Shown: positions 36,398 through 44,914 of the stretch, one piece after another
Position numbering within the stretch: position 1 is the first letter of the stretch
Layout: every line of letters starts with the position of its first letter
Origin: Cyanobium sp. WAJ14-Wanaka
GTDB taxonomy: Bacteria > Cyanobacteriota > Cyanobacteriia > PCC-6307 > Cyanobiaceae
Length of the DNA stretch: 64,000 nt
Direction: 5' to 3'
Assembly (NCBI RefSeq): GCF_024345375.1
Contig: NZ_JAGQAZ010000003.1
Span: 1-64,000 of the forward strand
Position numbers and translations under genes: made by a program
The notes under the pieces: model-generated
Database searches by the model: none
What the model was told of the DNA's origin: nothing
What the model saw: only the letters and a program-made list of their open reading frames with translations

Positions 36398-38476
36398 CTA
36401 TTTAATTTTCATTACCAGCATTGTGAGATCATCGAACTGCTCAGCGTCAGCACGATGCTGGCTAACTGTCTCTGTCATTTGATCCAACAAAGATTTGGCT
36501 GTCGTTTCTTTTGGATCAACATTGGCTAGCACGCCCTTAACGCCTTCTAGGCCAAATGATTTATCAGAGGGTGATCTTGAATCCACAAGTCCATCGGTAT
36601 AGGTAAAGAGAAGCTGGCCGGGCTGCAAATCCGTTGTATTCACTTCGTATTTTGCTCCATCAAAAATACCAATGGCTGGCCCCGTGGTTTTCAATTCATC
36701 CAATACGCCTAGTTCTCTGACAATAATTGGCGACTCGTGCCCGGCGCAAACATAGCTCAATTGATTTTTGCTCTTCTCAAAGGCTCCCAAAAAGAGTGTG
36801 GCAAACATAGATGATCCAGCATGATTAGTGGCCATATAATTATTAACTTGGGTAATCGCATCATCTAAGGATCTTTCCAATCCCTGATAAGCCAACTCCT
36901 TATCTTCATCTAACAATGAATACCTGATCAGGCTTCGAAAAACCGACATGAACAAGGCTGAGGCAATGCCTTTGTCACAGACATCAGCGATTACTACGTA
37001 TGTAATGTCTCCTGAATCAACAGCATCGTACCAATCGGCACCAATATCGTAGGCAGGATCAAAATCAGCGGCTAGCTCAACATGCTCGGAGCTCGGGAGA
37101 TCTTCGATAACAAAACTCTTTTGAATATTAGTTGCCGTTTGTATTTGCTGATCAGTAACAGCATGTTCTAGCTGACTAGTCAACAATCTCCTAAGATTAT
37201 AGCCTGTCTGATTAATATCTTCAAATAGCTTTCCTATTTCATCCTTTCGAATTGTGGCAATTCTAGCCTCAAAATTTCCAGAGCTAAATTCTTTTATTGT
37301 TGATGCGGCCAGCTGGATCGGTTCTGCGGCTTTTCTGCAAACCAAGGCAATTACTATTGTTGCTCCTAGGAGGGTAATTAATTGATAGGCTAGCTGCTCC
37401 ATAATCTGATGCCTAACCGTTGCATAGCTAGATTCCTTATCAGTGATTGCAACCATACTCCACTGACTATCAATTTTCTTTGAATACACAAAGTAATCTC
37501 TACCTTCAGATTCCGTCTCCCCAAAATTGCCCCTGACACCTGCATGCAATGCGACTTTCACAAAAGGACCCCATGGGCCTTTCGAGATTTCCGCAGGAGT
37601 CTGTAGCGATACTTTGTCATTAACTGATGATTCAGGGAAAATAACATATCCGTCCCGACTAACCATCATGACCTCTAATCCCGTAAAGTCATTATTTTGC
37701 AAAGATATAGGTGTATTCCAATGCGCATCTAGTGCACCACTATCTTTGCCATCAGAATCCATAATTTTTACGATTTGATTAAAAACAAGTCCAAGACCGG
37801 AATCCTTAGGGGTATCGCTGAGGCCTATGGCAATACTCAAAACTCCGGAGGGAATAGACGAACTTGTGGAGACAGAACTAACCCCTGGTGCATAAACTGG
37901 AACACTTTCCACATAACAAGGCTGTCCAATAATGCAGTTCTGGTAGATTCCATAAGCAGGCTCCCCCTGCCTTGATTTAAGGAAATATGACCTGGAAAAT
38001 GCGTACTTTCTCGTGACAGGTTTTGTTACATTAGTGCCAACAAGCAGGTCGCCATCTCTGCTCCAGAGCCGCCAAGATCTATAGGGAAAAAGAATATTTA
38101 ATCGGTCAAAAATTTGCTCGGTTTCATCCTGATCAAGCTTTCTAATTGGCGGCGCAAATGAAAGTATCTCAAGTAGCTGCTTTGTGCTTTCCCTCCACTT
38201 TGTGATCCCAAAATATACGAAAGAGCCTTGCTCAACAAGCAGTTTCTGGGTTTCTAGTGTCGCCTTTTTTGTATAGTGAATATCTGTGGCAATATTGATC
38301 GGAATTAAAATTACTGCCAAGCCCGCCCAGATGCTTACTATCAGCTGGCTACGCAGAGATTTTGGACCGGCAAGGGTTCTAGCCCTAATTTTATTAAGAT
38401 CTAAATTCTTAATGATTGGCTTATCGGTTACCCAGCTTGTATCTGATCGCTGGGGGCGTTGATTGATAGGGGCCAT
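36398..38476 (-). CDS. RsbU-like membrane sensor phosphatase (Cache-HAMP-PP2C/SpoIIE)
   Basis: The protein is about 692 residues from the ATG at 38476. A membrane helix near residues 45-65 (LIVSIWAGLAVILIPINIAT) and a second near 370-390 (LITLLGATIVIALVC) flank an extracytoplasmic Cache-type sensor. A HAMP linker (PIQLAASTIKEFSSGNFEAR) and a PP2C domain follow (DIGADWYDAVDSGDITYVVI, ADVCDKGIASALFMSVF, LFTYTDGLVDSRSP, QFDDLTMLVMKIK). Such enzymes dephosphorylate STAS proteins on stimulus. With the RsbW-like and two STAS genes at 22-25 kb it forms a complete partner-switching set on the same island. Confidence 0.88.
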   Translation of the reverse strand: MAPINQRPQRSDTSWVTDKPIIKNLDLNKIRARTLAGPKSLRSQLIVSIWAGLAVILIPINIATDIHYTKKATLETQKLLVEQGSFVYFGITKWRESTKQLLEILSFAPPIRKLDQDETEQIFDRLNILFPYRSWRLWSRDGDLLVGTNVTKPVTRKYAFSRSYFLKSRQGEPAYGIYQNCIIGQPCYVESVPVYAPGVSSVSTSSSIPSGVLSIAIGLSDTPKDSGLGLVFNQIVKIMDSDGKDSGALDAHWNTPISLQNNDFTGLEVMMVSRDGYVIFPESSVNDKVSLQTPAEISKGPWGPFVKVALHAGVRGNFGETESEGRDYFVYSKKIDSQWSMVAITDKESSYATVRHQIMEQLAYQLITLLGATIVIALVCRKAAEPIQLAASTIKEFSSGNFEARIATIRKDEIGKLFEDINQTGYNLRRLLTSQLEHAVTDQQIQTATNIQKSFVIEDLPSSEHVELAADFDPAYDIGADWYDAVDSGDITYVVIADVCDKGIASALFMSVFRSLIRYSLLDEDKELAYQGLERSLDDAITQVNNYMATNHAGSSMFATLFLGAFEKSKNQLSYVCAGHESPIIVRELGVLDELKTTGPAIGIFDGAKYEVNTTDLQPGQLLFTYTDGLVDSRSPSDKSFGLEGVKGVLANVDPKETTAKSLLDQMTETVSQHRADAEQFDDLTMLVMKIK

Positions 38477-38650
38477 GGGGGTAAGCGCTTTGGCGAGTGG
38501 GCAATCTGAATTTCGCTTGCTCCTCAATTTGCATCATAATCGGGTTCGCTTATTTTTGCAATAATCATTCTCAACCGTTGCGGGGAGGCGCGGCAAAGGT
38601 CTTGGGGAACCGGGGCCAGGAGGTGAGAATGCTGAAGGTTGAATCTGGAA

Positions 38651-38680
38651 TTGACAAACGAAATAGGATATTAGTATACT
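38651..38680 (+). promoter_or_regulatory. Sigma-70 type promoter upstream of hicB-like gene
   Basis: TTGACA at 38651-38656 and TATACT at 38675-38680 are separated by 18 bases, near-consensus for a housekeeping promoter, and lie 21 bases before the hicB-like ATG. Confidence 0.7.
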
Positions 38681-38701
38681 GGCATTAGAATTAGGCTAAA
38701 T

Positions 38702-38902
38702 ATGAATTTCACTTTCTGCACTTTGGAGTATGAACAAGAAGTAGACGGTCGCTGGATCGCCGAGGCACCGAAACTACCTGGAGTTCTTGCGTACGAGAGT
38801 ACCTCTGGTGATGCAATTTCAAAAGCGGAAGTCTTAGCCCTTAGTGTTATCGCTGATCGGCTCGAGTATGGCGAATCCAAGCAAGTCAGTATCCAGTTTT
38901 AA
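38702..38902 (+). CDS. HicB-like antitoxin domain protein
   Basis: The 66-residue protein has the HicB pseudo-RNase H pattern: FTFCTLEYEQEVDGRWIAEA, PKLPGVLAYESTSGDAISKA and EVLALSVIADRLEYGE. HicB neutralises HicA mRNA interferases. No HicA gene is adjacent on either side. The C-terminal DNA-binding domain of longer HicB proteins is absent. It may be an orphan or the survivor of a decayed pair. Confidence 0.78.
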   Translation: MNFTFCTLEYEQEVDGRWIAEAPKLPGVLAYESTSGDAISKAEVLALSVIADRLEYGESKQVSIQF

Positions 38903-39303
38903 CTACCACTCTCCGCATGAGTAATTGGATGGAAAGTTTAACGCCCGCCAAGCTCACACAAGACCCTAGAACATGCAGAGTATTCAGACTACGTTTTTGC
39001 ATTCCACGTCGGAGACGAACAGACACTCGACGTAGGCCAGGCCAGAACCGGTCTGCAGGGATGGCATGAATGGACGGATGTAAAAACAGGCCTACGGCCC
39101 GAAGCCATTATCAGCGAAACAGGGGGCTAAAGGCGCCTTAGGAGGAATAAGCCCACCTCCAGCTAGAGACAGCTAGAAACTTTCCCTTGAGAGAAAAATT
39201 CAGCCGAACTAAGTTGACCATGGGGTTGATTAATCGGTTGACTTAAAGGCCCAAACAACCTCCCAAATCAATTGCAGCGCAGTCGTTCTCATTATGAGAG
39301 TAA
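38903..39303. other. Gene remnant and spacer before the second tRNA repeat
   Basis: A plus-strand frame from about 38972 to 39130 (HAEYSDYVFAFHVGDEQTLD ... GLRPEAIISETGG) reads like coding sequence but has no in-frame start; it may be the tail of a decayed gene. It does not resemble HicA. The rest is AT-rich spacer. Confidence 0.35.
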
Positions 39304-39440
39304 TTGTAAAGCGAAGGCCATCGGTTCAAATCCGTTAGCTGGCTTTTTGGCCCAGATCGGTTGCAGCCCTGTGATGGCAGGGGTTTGGGGGATTCTGGGC
39401 AGGGCGCAAGGGCGCTGAGGGTTGATTTTGGGGTTGATTA
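39304..39440 (+). repeat. Attachment-like direct repeat, copy 2 (tRNA-Thr 3' half)
   Basis: Bases 39304-39339 are identical to 8570-8605 of tRNA-Thr (anticodon loop through T-arm). One change follows in the acceptor part (GCTGGCT for GCCGGCT), then a T-run and a diverged flank (CCCAGATCGGTTGCAG, GCAGGGGTTTGGGG, GGGTTGATTAATTGG). There is no 5' tRNA half, so it is not a functional gene. Confidence 0.9.
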
Positions 39441-39533
39441 ATTGGGGGGGGCGATTGGCTGGAAGGCTGAATGTTCATGCCTGAGACTTAGTGACCTGTC
39501 CAACTTTTGAGGACAATCCCCCTCTGACGGCGT

Positions 39534-40241
39534 TCAACGCAGATCAAAAAGCAGCAGATCGGCTCCGCCAGTCCCTGCAGTGAAGGTCTGAAATTGACCA
39601 GCGTTAAAGCCCAGACCATCCCCCTGCTGCAGAGCATGGTGATCGGCCGTGCCAGCACCATCAATCAGCTGGATCCAGCCCTGATTGCCGCTCTCGATCG
39701 CCAGACTGAGCGTCTCGCCTGCATCGGGTTGGGCCCGCCAGAGCCGCACGGGGCGGTTGATGGCCATGGCGCCCTTGGCCTGGCCGGGATCCAGCAGGGG
39801 CGTCCAGCCGTTGCCAATGACGAAGAGCTTCTGCCCATAGGCCGGGGCGATACCGGCGCTGCTGGGCTCGATCCAGATCTGCAGCAGCCGGCAGGGCTGG
39901 TCACCCTCGTTTACCTCGCTATGCACCACGCCAGTACCGGCACTCATCCGCTGCACTTCCCCGGCCCGCAGCACCTCGGCATGGCCCATCGAATCGCGGT
40001 GGTTTAGCTGGCCCTCCACCATCACCGTGACGATCTCCATGTCGCGGTGGGGATGCATGCCGAAGCCTCTGCCGGCGGCGATGGTGTCGTCGTTGATCAC
40101 CCGCAGGGGGCCATAGCCAATCCAGGCCGGGTCGTAGTGGGAGGAGAATGAAAAGCTGTGCCAGCTGTCGAGCCAATCGAGCTGGCTGTGGAAGCGCTCG
40201 GCGGCCGGGCGGAACACCAGATCGGATGCGGTGGTGGTCAT
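39534..40241 (-). CDS. Pirin family bicupin (YhhW/quercetinase-like)
   Basis: The protein has the pirin hallmarks: SWHSFSFSSHYDPAWIGYGP, GRGFGMHPHRDMEIVTVMVE with metal-site histidines and glutamate, HRDSMGHAEVLRAGEVQRMS and GTGVVHSEVN. YhhW-type members cleave quercetin in vitro and respond to redox or xenobiotic stress. The ATG at 40241 is chosen; a GTG five codons upstream is possible. A 20-bp palindrome lies 67 bases upstream and is shared with the dps region. Confidence 0.88.
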   Translation of the reverse strand: MTTTASDLVFRPAAERFHSQLDWLDSWHSFSFSSHYDPAWIGYGPLRVINDDTIAAGRGFGMHPHRDMEIVTVMVEGQLNHRDSMGHAEVLRAGEVQRMSAGTGVVHSEVNEGDQPCRLLQIWIEPSSAGIAPAYGQKLFVIGNGWTPLLDPGQAKGAMAINRPVRLWRAQPDAGETLSLAIESGNQGWIQLIDGAGTADHHALQQGDGLGFNAGQFQTFTAGTGGADLLLFDLR

Positions 40242-40307
40242 GGCTGGGGGGTGCACGCACAGGAGATCTTCACCCTTTGGGAGAGAGCGTGTCTAAGCAC
40301 TAAATGA

Positions 40308-40327
40308 AGTTGGTCAATTGACCAACT
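40308..40327. promoter_or_regulatory. Palindromic operator-like site upstream of pirin gene
   Basis: AGTTGGTCAATTGACCAACT is a perfect 20-bp palindrome. The central 16 bases and flanks (GCACTAAA to the left, CTAGC-GGAG to the right) recur at 48341-48378, upstream of dps. It looks like a homodimeric repressor or activator site. Confidence 0.65.
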
Positions 40328-40403
40328 AGCTGGAGACGCTGCGCGCCTCGTAATTCAATCCAACAATGTCCACCAAAACCAAACCGGGGAATCGGCTACA
40401 TAT

Positions 40404-40856
40404 CTAACTAATCACCTTGAGCACGTTGATTCGCTTGGTGGAAATCCAACGCGCCACTGCGTCGGTGTCAGCCTTGCTGGGCAGGCAGATGCAGCCCGTG
40501 CCCGGTAGGCATGTATGGATGCCAAGGGCAGAGCGGCTGGTCGCGAATCGGGGCTTAAGGGCAATCCACCAGCTACCGCCCCAGGCCTCAGGCCTGTCGA
40601 TGCCGTAAACACCCATGGGCAGAGGTGCACCATTCCCAGGGCTCCAGCGTCGATCAACACGTTGTGCTTTCAACGTTCCACTGGCTGCGGGCCAGCTGGC
40701 AACCGTTAGCGGCCCCTGGCGCACCTGCAGCCGCCAGCGTTGATCGCCGCTAGCAAAGTTGCCGTTCACCCTTTCAAACACCAGTTCGTGGGCTGGTGCA
40801 CCCCATCCGGCCGGGCTAACCAACAACAGGGCAGCTGCGACCAAAAGGGATTGCAT
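40404..40856 (-). CDS. Exported L,D-transpeptidase-like (YkuD) protein
   Basis: A signal peptide (MQSLLVAAALLLVSPAGWGA) is followed by a small YkuD-like domain: GNGAPLPMGVYGIDRPEAWG, then SALGIHTCLPGTGCICLPSK, which aligns with the catalytic H...(S/T)xGC(I/V)R motif. The distance between the histidine and the putative catalytic cysteine is shorter than usual and the arginine is replaced, so activity is uncertain. Typical enzymes cross-link peptidoglycan. Confidence 0.6.
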   Translation of the reverse strand: MQSLLVAAALLLVSPAGWGAPAHELVFERVNGNFASGDQRWRLQVRQGPLTVASWPAASGTLKAQRVDRRWSPGNGAPLPMGVYGIDRPEAWGGSWWIALKPRFATSRSALGIHTCLPGTGCICLPSKADTDAVARWISTKRINVLKVIS

Positions 40857-41215
40857 CGAAGCCTTCCTCAGCGTTCTGCACACCAATCTTGCCGGCAGGC
40901 GCTGGCGTGAGTCCAGACCCCTCTGAGCCAGAGCCCTTAAAAACCGATCGATTGCCCTCGGGTTGATTAGCGCGGGGGGAGAAGCGTGCGTTACCCCCCC
41001 CTGCTGCTATCCCTGGCTGAATCTCCAGGAGCTGCTGCAAGCCACTCACTCTCTTCACGTAGTAATGAATCCCCCAAATCCCATATACCCCATAGACAAA
41101 AACCACCCGGGCAACTCAAACAGGGTTTCTTTGCTGGCAGAGGGGGATAACAACGGCAGATCAGCTCTGGCAGAACGGTGCTGGCCCACGACGACATGAA
41201 GGCGCGCGTAAACCG
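40857..41215. other. Spacer without supported gene
   Basis: Between the YkuD-like gene and the glycosyltransferase no frame on either strand resembles a protein family. Short C- and G-runs occur near 40975-41000. Confidence 0.4.
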
Positions 41216-42478
41216 TCACCCGGACGCGGCCTCCACCAGATCCGCCGCCGCCACTACGCCCCCAGCTGCCTGATTCTCCGCCTGCAGCCGCCGGGCCTGC
41301 TCCCGATAACTTGGATTGCCGAGCATCTCCGCCACCTTCGCCCGCAGGGCCTCCACACCAAGCTTCTGCACTGGCAACACTTGGCCTGCCCCACTGGCGG
41401 CCAGGCGGGCGGCAATGCCGGGCTGCTCGTTGGTGATGGGGATCGCCAGCACCGGAACGCCAGAGCCAAGGGCCGTCAGGGTGGTGTTGAGGCCCGCGTG
41501 GGTGATTACGAGGTTGGCCCGTTCGATCAGCCGTTGATGGGGCGCATAGGCCACCACCAGAGGGTTGCCGGGGAGCTGCAACGGTTGGCTCCTGGGATTG
41601 CCCAGGGAGATCACCAGCTGGGCCTCCAGGGGGGCGCAGGCTGCCGCGATCTGCGCAAAGATCTCCGGCAGTCCATTTTGCAGCGTCCCCAGGGAGGCAT
41701 AGATCAGGGAGCGTCCGTCCAGCCGCTCCCAGGGGAAGGGCACGGCATCCCGCAACAGGGGTTCGCGGCCGGAGGGATCCGCCAACCGTCCCACGTAGTG
41801 AAAGTGGGGAGCCAGTTTCTCCCTCGGGAAATCAAAGGCCTGGGGCAACTGGGCCAGCTGCAGCAGAGGGGAAGCCGCCTCTTCTCGTCGCCGGTGCGGC
41901 ACCAGCCCCAGCGCCTTGCGCTGTTCCTGCAGATCACGCCACAGGGGCTCCGTGAGTCGATCCAGCAGCGCGTTACCCAGTTGGTTGCGCCAGCGCGCCC
42001 AGGGCCGACGGCTTGGCCGCCAGCCCGTGAAGTAAGGCGGCACTGCGGCCTCACGATTTACCGGCAGGGCATTGCAAATGGTGAAAAACCGCAGGCCCAG
42101 CATCTCGGCCACCGTGCCGGCCGCCGGACTCAGCTGATCCACCAGCAGCAAATCGATGCCCGCCGTCGTGAGCGCCTGGGGCAGCTCGTTCAGGAGCATG
42201 ACCTGCTCCCTGCCGAAGAAATCAACGGAGAAGTTCAGCCCCTCCAGCCCATTCAGCTTCCCCAGGGTGGCGAAGGCCTTCTCCACGGCCCCGGGCGGAA
42301 AGGGGGTCGACCCGATCGTCATCACCTCCAGCGGAATGTCCGCCAGCTGGCGGGCACCATCCGCCACAGTGAACACCACCACATCGTGGCCCCGCCGCTG
42401 CAGCTCCATCCCCAGCGCCACCATCGGGTTGAGATGGCCGATGGCCGGGGGCGACACGAGGCCGTAGCGGTGGGTCAT
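41216..42478 (-). CDS. Glycosyltransferase of the UGT/MGT family (GT1)
   Basis: The N-terminal domain opens HRYGLVSPPAIGHLNPMVAL, and the C-terminal nucleotide-sugar site reads VAYAPHQRLIERANLVITHA followed by GLNTTLTALGSGVPVLAIP and NEQPGIAARLAASGAGQVLP. This is the pattern of macrolide, flavonoid and zeaxanthin glucosyltransferases. In a cyanobacterium a carotenoid glycosyltransferase (CrtX-like) is plausible, but the acceptor is not shown by sequence. Confidence 0.83.
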   Translation of the reverse strand: MTHRYGLVSPPAIGHLNPMVALGMELQRRGHDVVVFTVADGARQLADIPLEVMTIGSTPFPPGAVEKAFATLGKLNGLEGLNFSVDFFGREQVMLLNELPQALTTAGIDLLLVDQLSPAAGTVAEMLGLRFFTICNALPVNREAAVPPYFTGWRPSRRPWARWRNQLGNALLDRLTEPLWRDLQEQRKALGLVPHRRREEAASPLLQLAQLPQAFDFPREKLAPHFHYVGRLADPSGREPLLRDAVPFPWERLDGRSLIYASLGTLQNGLPEIFAQIAAACAPLEAQLVISLGNPRSQPLQLPGNPLVVAYAPHQRLIERANLVITHAGLNTTLTALGSGVPVLAIPITNEQPGIAARLAASGAGQVLPVQKLGVEALRAKVAEMLGNPSYREQARRLQAENQAAGGVVAAADLVEAASG

Positions 42479-42770
42479 GGGCTGGGTGTAACGGGGCTCT
42501 CCTGCGCATCATCCTCTCTGAAATGGCGCTGGCATCAGCCCAAACTGCCAAGACCGCAACCTGTTAGCAGTTGACATCGACATGAACCCCAAAAACTGAA
42601 CCGGCCCTTATGGGAGATTGCTTACTGGTCAGATTTGGCCAGGGTAAGCCTCATAATATGAAAGCCCCCAACCACTAGGGTTAGTCATCTGGCAGATTAA
42701 TAAGTTGATTAACAGGCTCAAAAAATTGCCAAGATCACCTGAAATGCAGTCAATGTCATCATCAAAATCA
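42479..42770. other. AT-rich spacer before the third tRNA repeat
   Basis: No gene is supported. It holds the presumed promoter of the glycosyltransferase gene on its left. Confidence 0.35.
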
Positions 42771-42905
42771 TTGTAAAGCGAAGGCCACCGGTTCAAATCC
42801 GTTAGCCGGCTTTTTTACACAGATTGGTTGCAGAGCTCTGCTGCAGGGGATTTGGGGTGTTGGAGGCTGGGTTCGGGAGCGCAGCGGGTTGACGAAGGAA
42901 TTGAT
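42771..42905 (+). repeat. Attachment-like direct repeat, copy 3 (tRNA-Thr 3' half plus flank)
   Basis: Bases 42771-42811 match the 3' half of tRNA-Thr with one mismatch and a correct acceptor end (TTAGCCGGCT). The flank is much closer to copy 1 than copy 2 is: TTTTTTACACAGATTGGTTGCAG, CTGCTGCAGGGGATTTGGGG, TGTTGGAGGCTGGG and TTGATTAAGGC all recur. It lacks the 5' half of the tRNA. Confidence 0.9.
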
Positions 42906-43204
42906 TAAGGCCGGGGAGGGGCTAAATGCGACACGAGCCTCCTCCAGGCACCCTGGCCGAGGCTCAGGTGCTGCTTCGTAAACACAAACTCCCATTGCGC
43001 ATGAAACAGGGAGTAAAGAAGGTCACGTAATCCTGGCTGGAATCGAAAAATAAATCAGATCTGGCTTACCTCTTTCTACGCTTAACACCTCCACTACTGG
43101 AGAAGCAAGGCTACAAATTCCTTAGCGAGTGTCCTAGGCTACATAGGCAAGAGACAGGCCGGCCTAAAATTGATGAACAATACGCATATATTACTTCTAG
43201 GTTG
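42906..43204. other. Spacer after the third tRNA repeat
   Basis: The repeat similarity continues weakly to about 43030 (CTCCCATTGCGC, GGGAGTAAAG). A 34-codon frame at 42926-43030 (MRHEPPPGTLAEAQVLLRKH) is possible but unsupported. Confidence 0.35.
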
Positions 43205-43825
43205 ATGAGCGCAAAGCAGTTGCCATATTTGATTGTATATGGGGTAGTCATTCTTTCTCTATCTCACTTACTTGATTTTCCCATTGCCGGCATCTTTAGG
43301 CCAGAACATCAAAGCCAATCTGATCTCTTCAAGCTTTTTCGATGCTGGGGATTCCTTGGTACCTGGGTTCTCATAACCATTTCGGCTCAGCTCCTATCGC
43401 AGCCAACTAGCTCGAAACCACTAACGGGCTGGAAACGCTATCTCAATCAAGAAGCCTGGATGTTAATAGCAGCACCAATGATTTCTGGCAGCATCGCTGA
43501 AATTATAAAGCTGATTGTGCGAAGGATAAGGCCGCATGGAGATCCTTCCTATATCTTTAGAAGCTGGCTTGATCGTCCCTTTTCAACATCAGGAATTGGA
43601 TTCCCAAGTTCCCATACAGCAGTAGCTTTCGCAGGTAGCACTATTATTATTTATCTTTATCCTAGGCTTAAACTGCCAGCTATCATCATGGCAGCAGGCT
43701 GTCTTGTTACACGTGTGGTAAGTGGAGCCCACTATTTTAGCGATGGTATAGGAGGTGCACTAGTTGGCATCTCAGCAGGATTTCTCTGCATCTGGCTCAG
43801 CTCATTTAAAAAAACTTGGCAATAG
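43205..43825 (+). CDS. PAP2-family membrane phosphatase
   Basis: The three-part acid phosphatase signature is complete: KLIVRRIRPHGDPS (KxxxxxxRP), GFPSSHTAVAFAG (PSGH-like) and TRVVSGAHYFSDGIGG (SRxxxxxHxxxD-like). About five membrane helices surround it. Members dephosphorylate lipid phosphates such as phosphatidate or undecaprenyl diphosphate. The ATG at 43205 is preferred to a TTG one codon upstream. AT-rich relative to neighbours. Confidence 0.88.
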   Translation: MSAKQLPYLIVYGVVILSLSHLLDFPIAGIFRPEHQSQSDLFKLFRCWGFLGTWVLITISAQLLSQPTSSKPLTGWKRYLNQEAWMLIAAPMISGSIAEIIKLIVRRIRPHGDPSYIFRSWLDRPFSTSGIGFPSSHTAVAFAGSTIIIYLYPRLKLPAIIMAAGCLVTRVVSGAHYFSDGIGGALVGISAGFLCIWLSSFKKTWQ

Positions 43826-44040
43826 TGTAAGAAGCCGTTAAATTTCCTCATGGGCCATGCCCATCGCCCCATGCGAAGTAGAATACAGAACTGATAGCAA
43901 TTGCACTTCCGCGCGGTAAGTAGCAACAACTATTAACTGATTAAAGCCCGATATCGGCCTTTGTCCTGAGATTGCAACATTGAACCATCACGGCAAATAC
44001 CCTCTAGAGTTCAGGGAATCAAAAATCGTATTTCATTCAA

Positions 44041-44796
44041 ATGCAGCCTTCCCAGCATCTTTCACTATCCCTTGCCTTGGTCGTTTCAGGAGTAGCACTC
44101 ACCCCGCTCGTAGCGCTGGCCAAGCCCCAGTACGGCTACTCCGGCGATGTCGCTCCGGAAAAATGGGGGCAACTGAGCCCGAAATACGCCGCCTGCTCCG
44201 ATGGCTCTGAGCAAGCCCCCGTAAACATCGTGTCGAAAACGACGGTGAAGCAAACCACCGCCACCGCCCTTCGCCCCGAATACCCAGCTACCAGTGGCGA
44301 CGTGGTTAACACCGGCACCACGATCCAAGTGAACACCTCCGGGAATCTAAAGATCGGCACTACCCCCTACAAGCTGCTGCAATACCACTTCCATACCCCC
44401 AGTGAAGAGGCCATAAACGGCATTCACTACGCCGCCAACGTGCACCTGGTTCACCAAAATGCCAAGGGCCAACTGGCAGTGATTGGCGTGAACTTCAAAA
44501 AAGGCGCCCCCAATCCCTATCTCGCCTCCTTCTGGAACAAACTTCCCGCAAAGAAAGGTGGCAGCGTCAGCGTGAATCTGCCTTCCCTGAAGGAGCTTCT
44601 CCCTGCCTCACTGGAGTACTACACCTTTGCCGGGTCACTAACCACACCGCCTTGTAGCGAAGGCGTGCGCTTCTACATCCTCAAACAACCCGTGACCATC
44701 TCAGCAGAGCAATTAGCCACATTCCAAAAACTCTACCCAATGAATGCCCGGCCGCTCCAAAAGCTCAATGGGCGTGTGATTAAGTCTAGTAATTAG
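44041..44796 (+). CDS. Exported alpha-type carbonic anhydrase
   Basis: A signal peptide (LSLALVVSGVALTPLVALA) precedes a complete alpha-carbonic anhydrase: WGQLSPKYAACSDGSEQAPV, the zinc ligands His116, His118 (YHFHTPSEEAING) and His135 (NVHLVHQN), and YTFAGSLTTPPCSEGVRFYI with the substrate-pocket threonine. The two cysteines at the canonical positions (Cys52, CSDG, and the one in TPPCSEG) probably form the usual disulfide. It resembles the periplasmic EcaA enzymes of cyanobacteria and would speed CO2/bicarbonate exchange at the cell surface. Confidence 0.92.
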   Translation: MQPSQHLSLSLALVVSGVALTPLVALAKPQYGYSGDVAPEKWGQLSPKYAACSDGSEQAPVNIVSKTTVKQTTATALRPEYPATSGDVVNTGTTIQVNTSGNLKIGTTPYKLLQYHFHTPSEEAINGIHYAANVHLVHQNAKGQLAVIGVNFKKGAPNPYLASFWNKLPAKKGGSVSVNLPSLKELLPASLEYYTFAGSLTTPPCSEGVRFYILKQPVTISAEQLATFQKLYPMNARPLQKLNGRVIKSSN

Positions 44797-44799
44797 GCC

Positions 44800-44838
44800 A
44801 ATAATTTAGGGCTGGAATAATTTAGGGCTGGAATAATT
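44800..44838 (+). repeat. Short tandem repeat (16-bp unit)
   Basis: AATAATTTAGGGCTGG occurs twice in direct succession (44800-44815, 44816-44831), followed by a partial third unit (AATAATT). It lies between the carbonic anhydrase gene and the tRNA fragment at 44872. Confidence 0.85.
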
Positions 44839-44871
44839 GAGAGTCTGCGGCTACAGGCATTTGGGCCTCTA

Positions 44872-44892
44872 GCCATCGGCTCAAATCCGTTA
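44872..44892 (+). repeat. Degenerate tRNA-Thr T-arm fragment, copy 4
   Basis: GCCATCGGCTCAAATCCGTT matches the T-arm of tRNA-Thr (8584 onward) with a single T-to-C change. The upstream anticodon-arm sequence has decayed, and the acceptor end is lost after CCGTTA. It is probably an older attachment scar. Confidence 0.6.
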
Positions 44893-44914
44893 TTAAGTTC
44901 CAGCCCCTTCAACA

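Noticed and set aside
41381-42574. Long antisense frame opposite the glycosyltransferase
   Set aside because: Its glutamine- and glycine-rich translation is a by-product of GC-rich codon use in the real gene.
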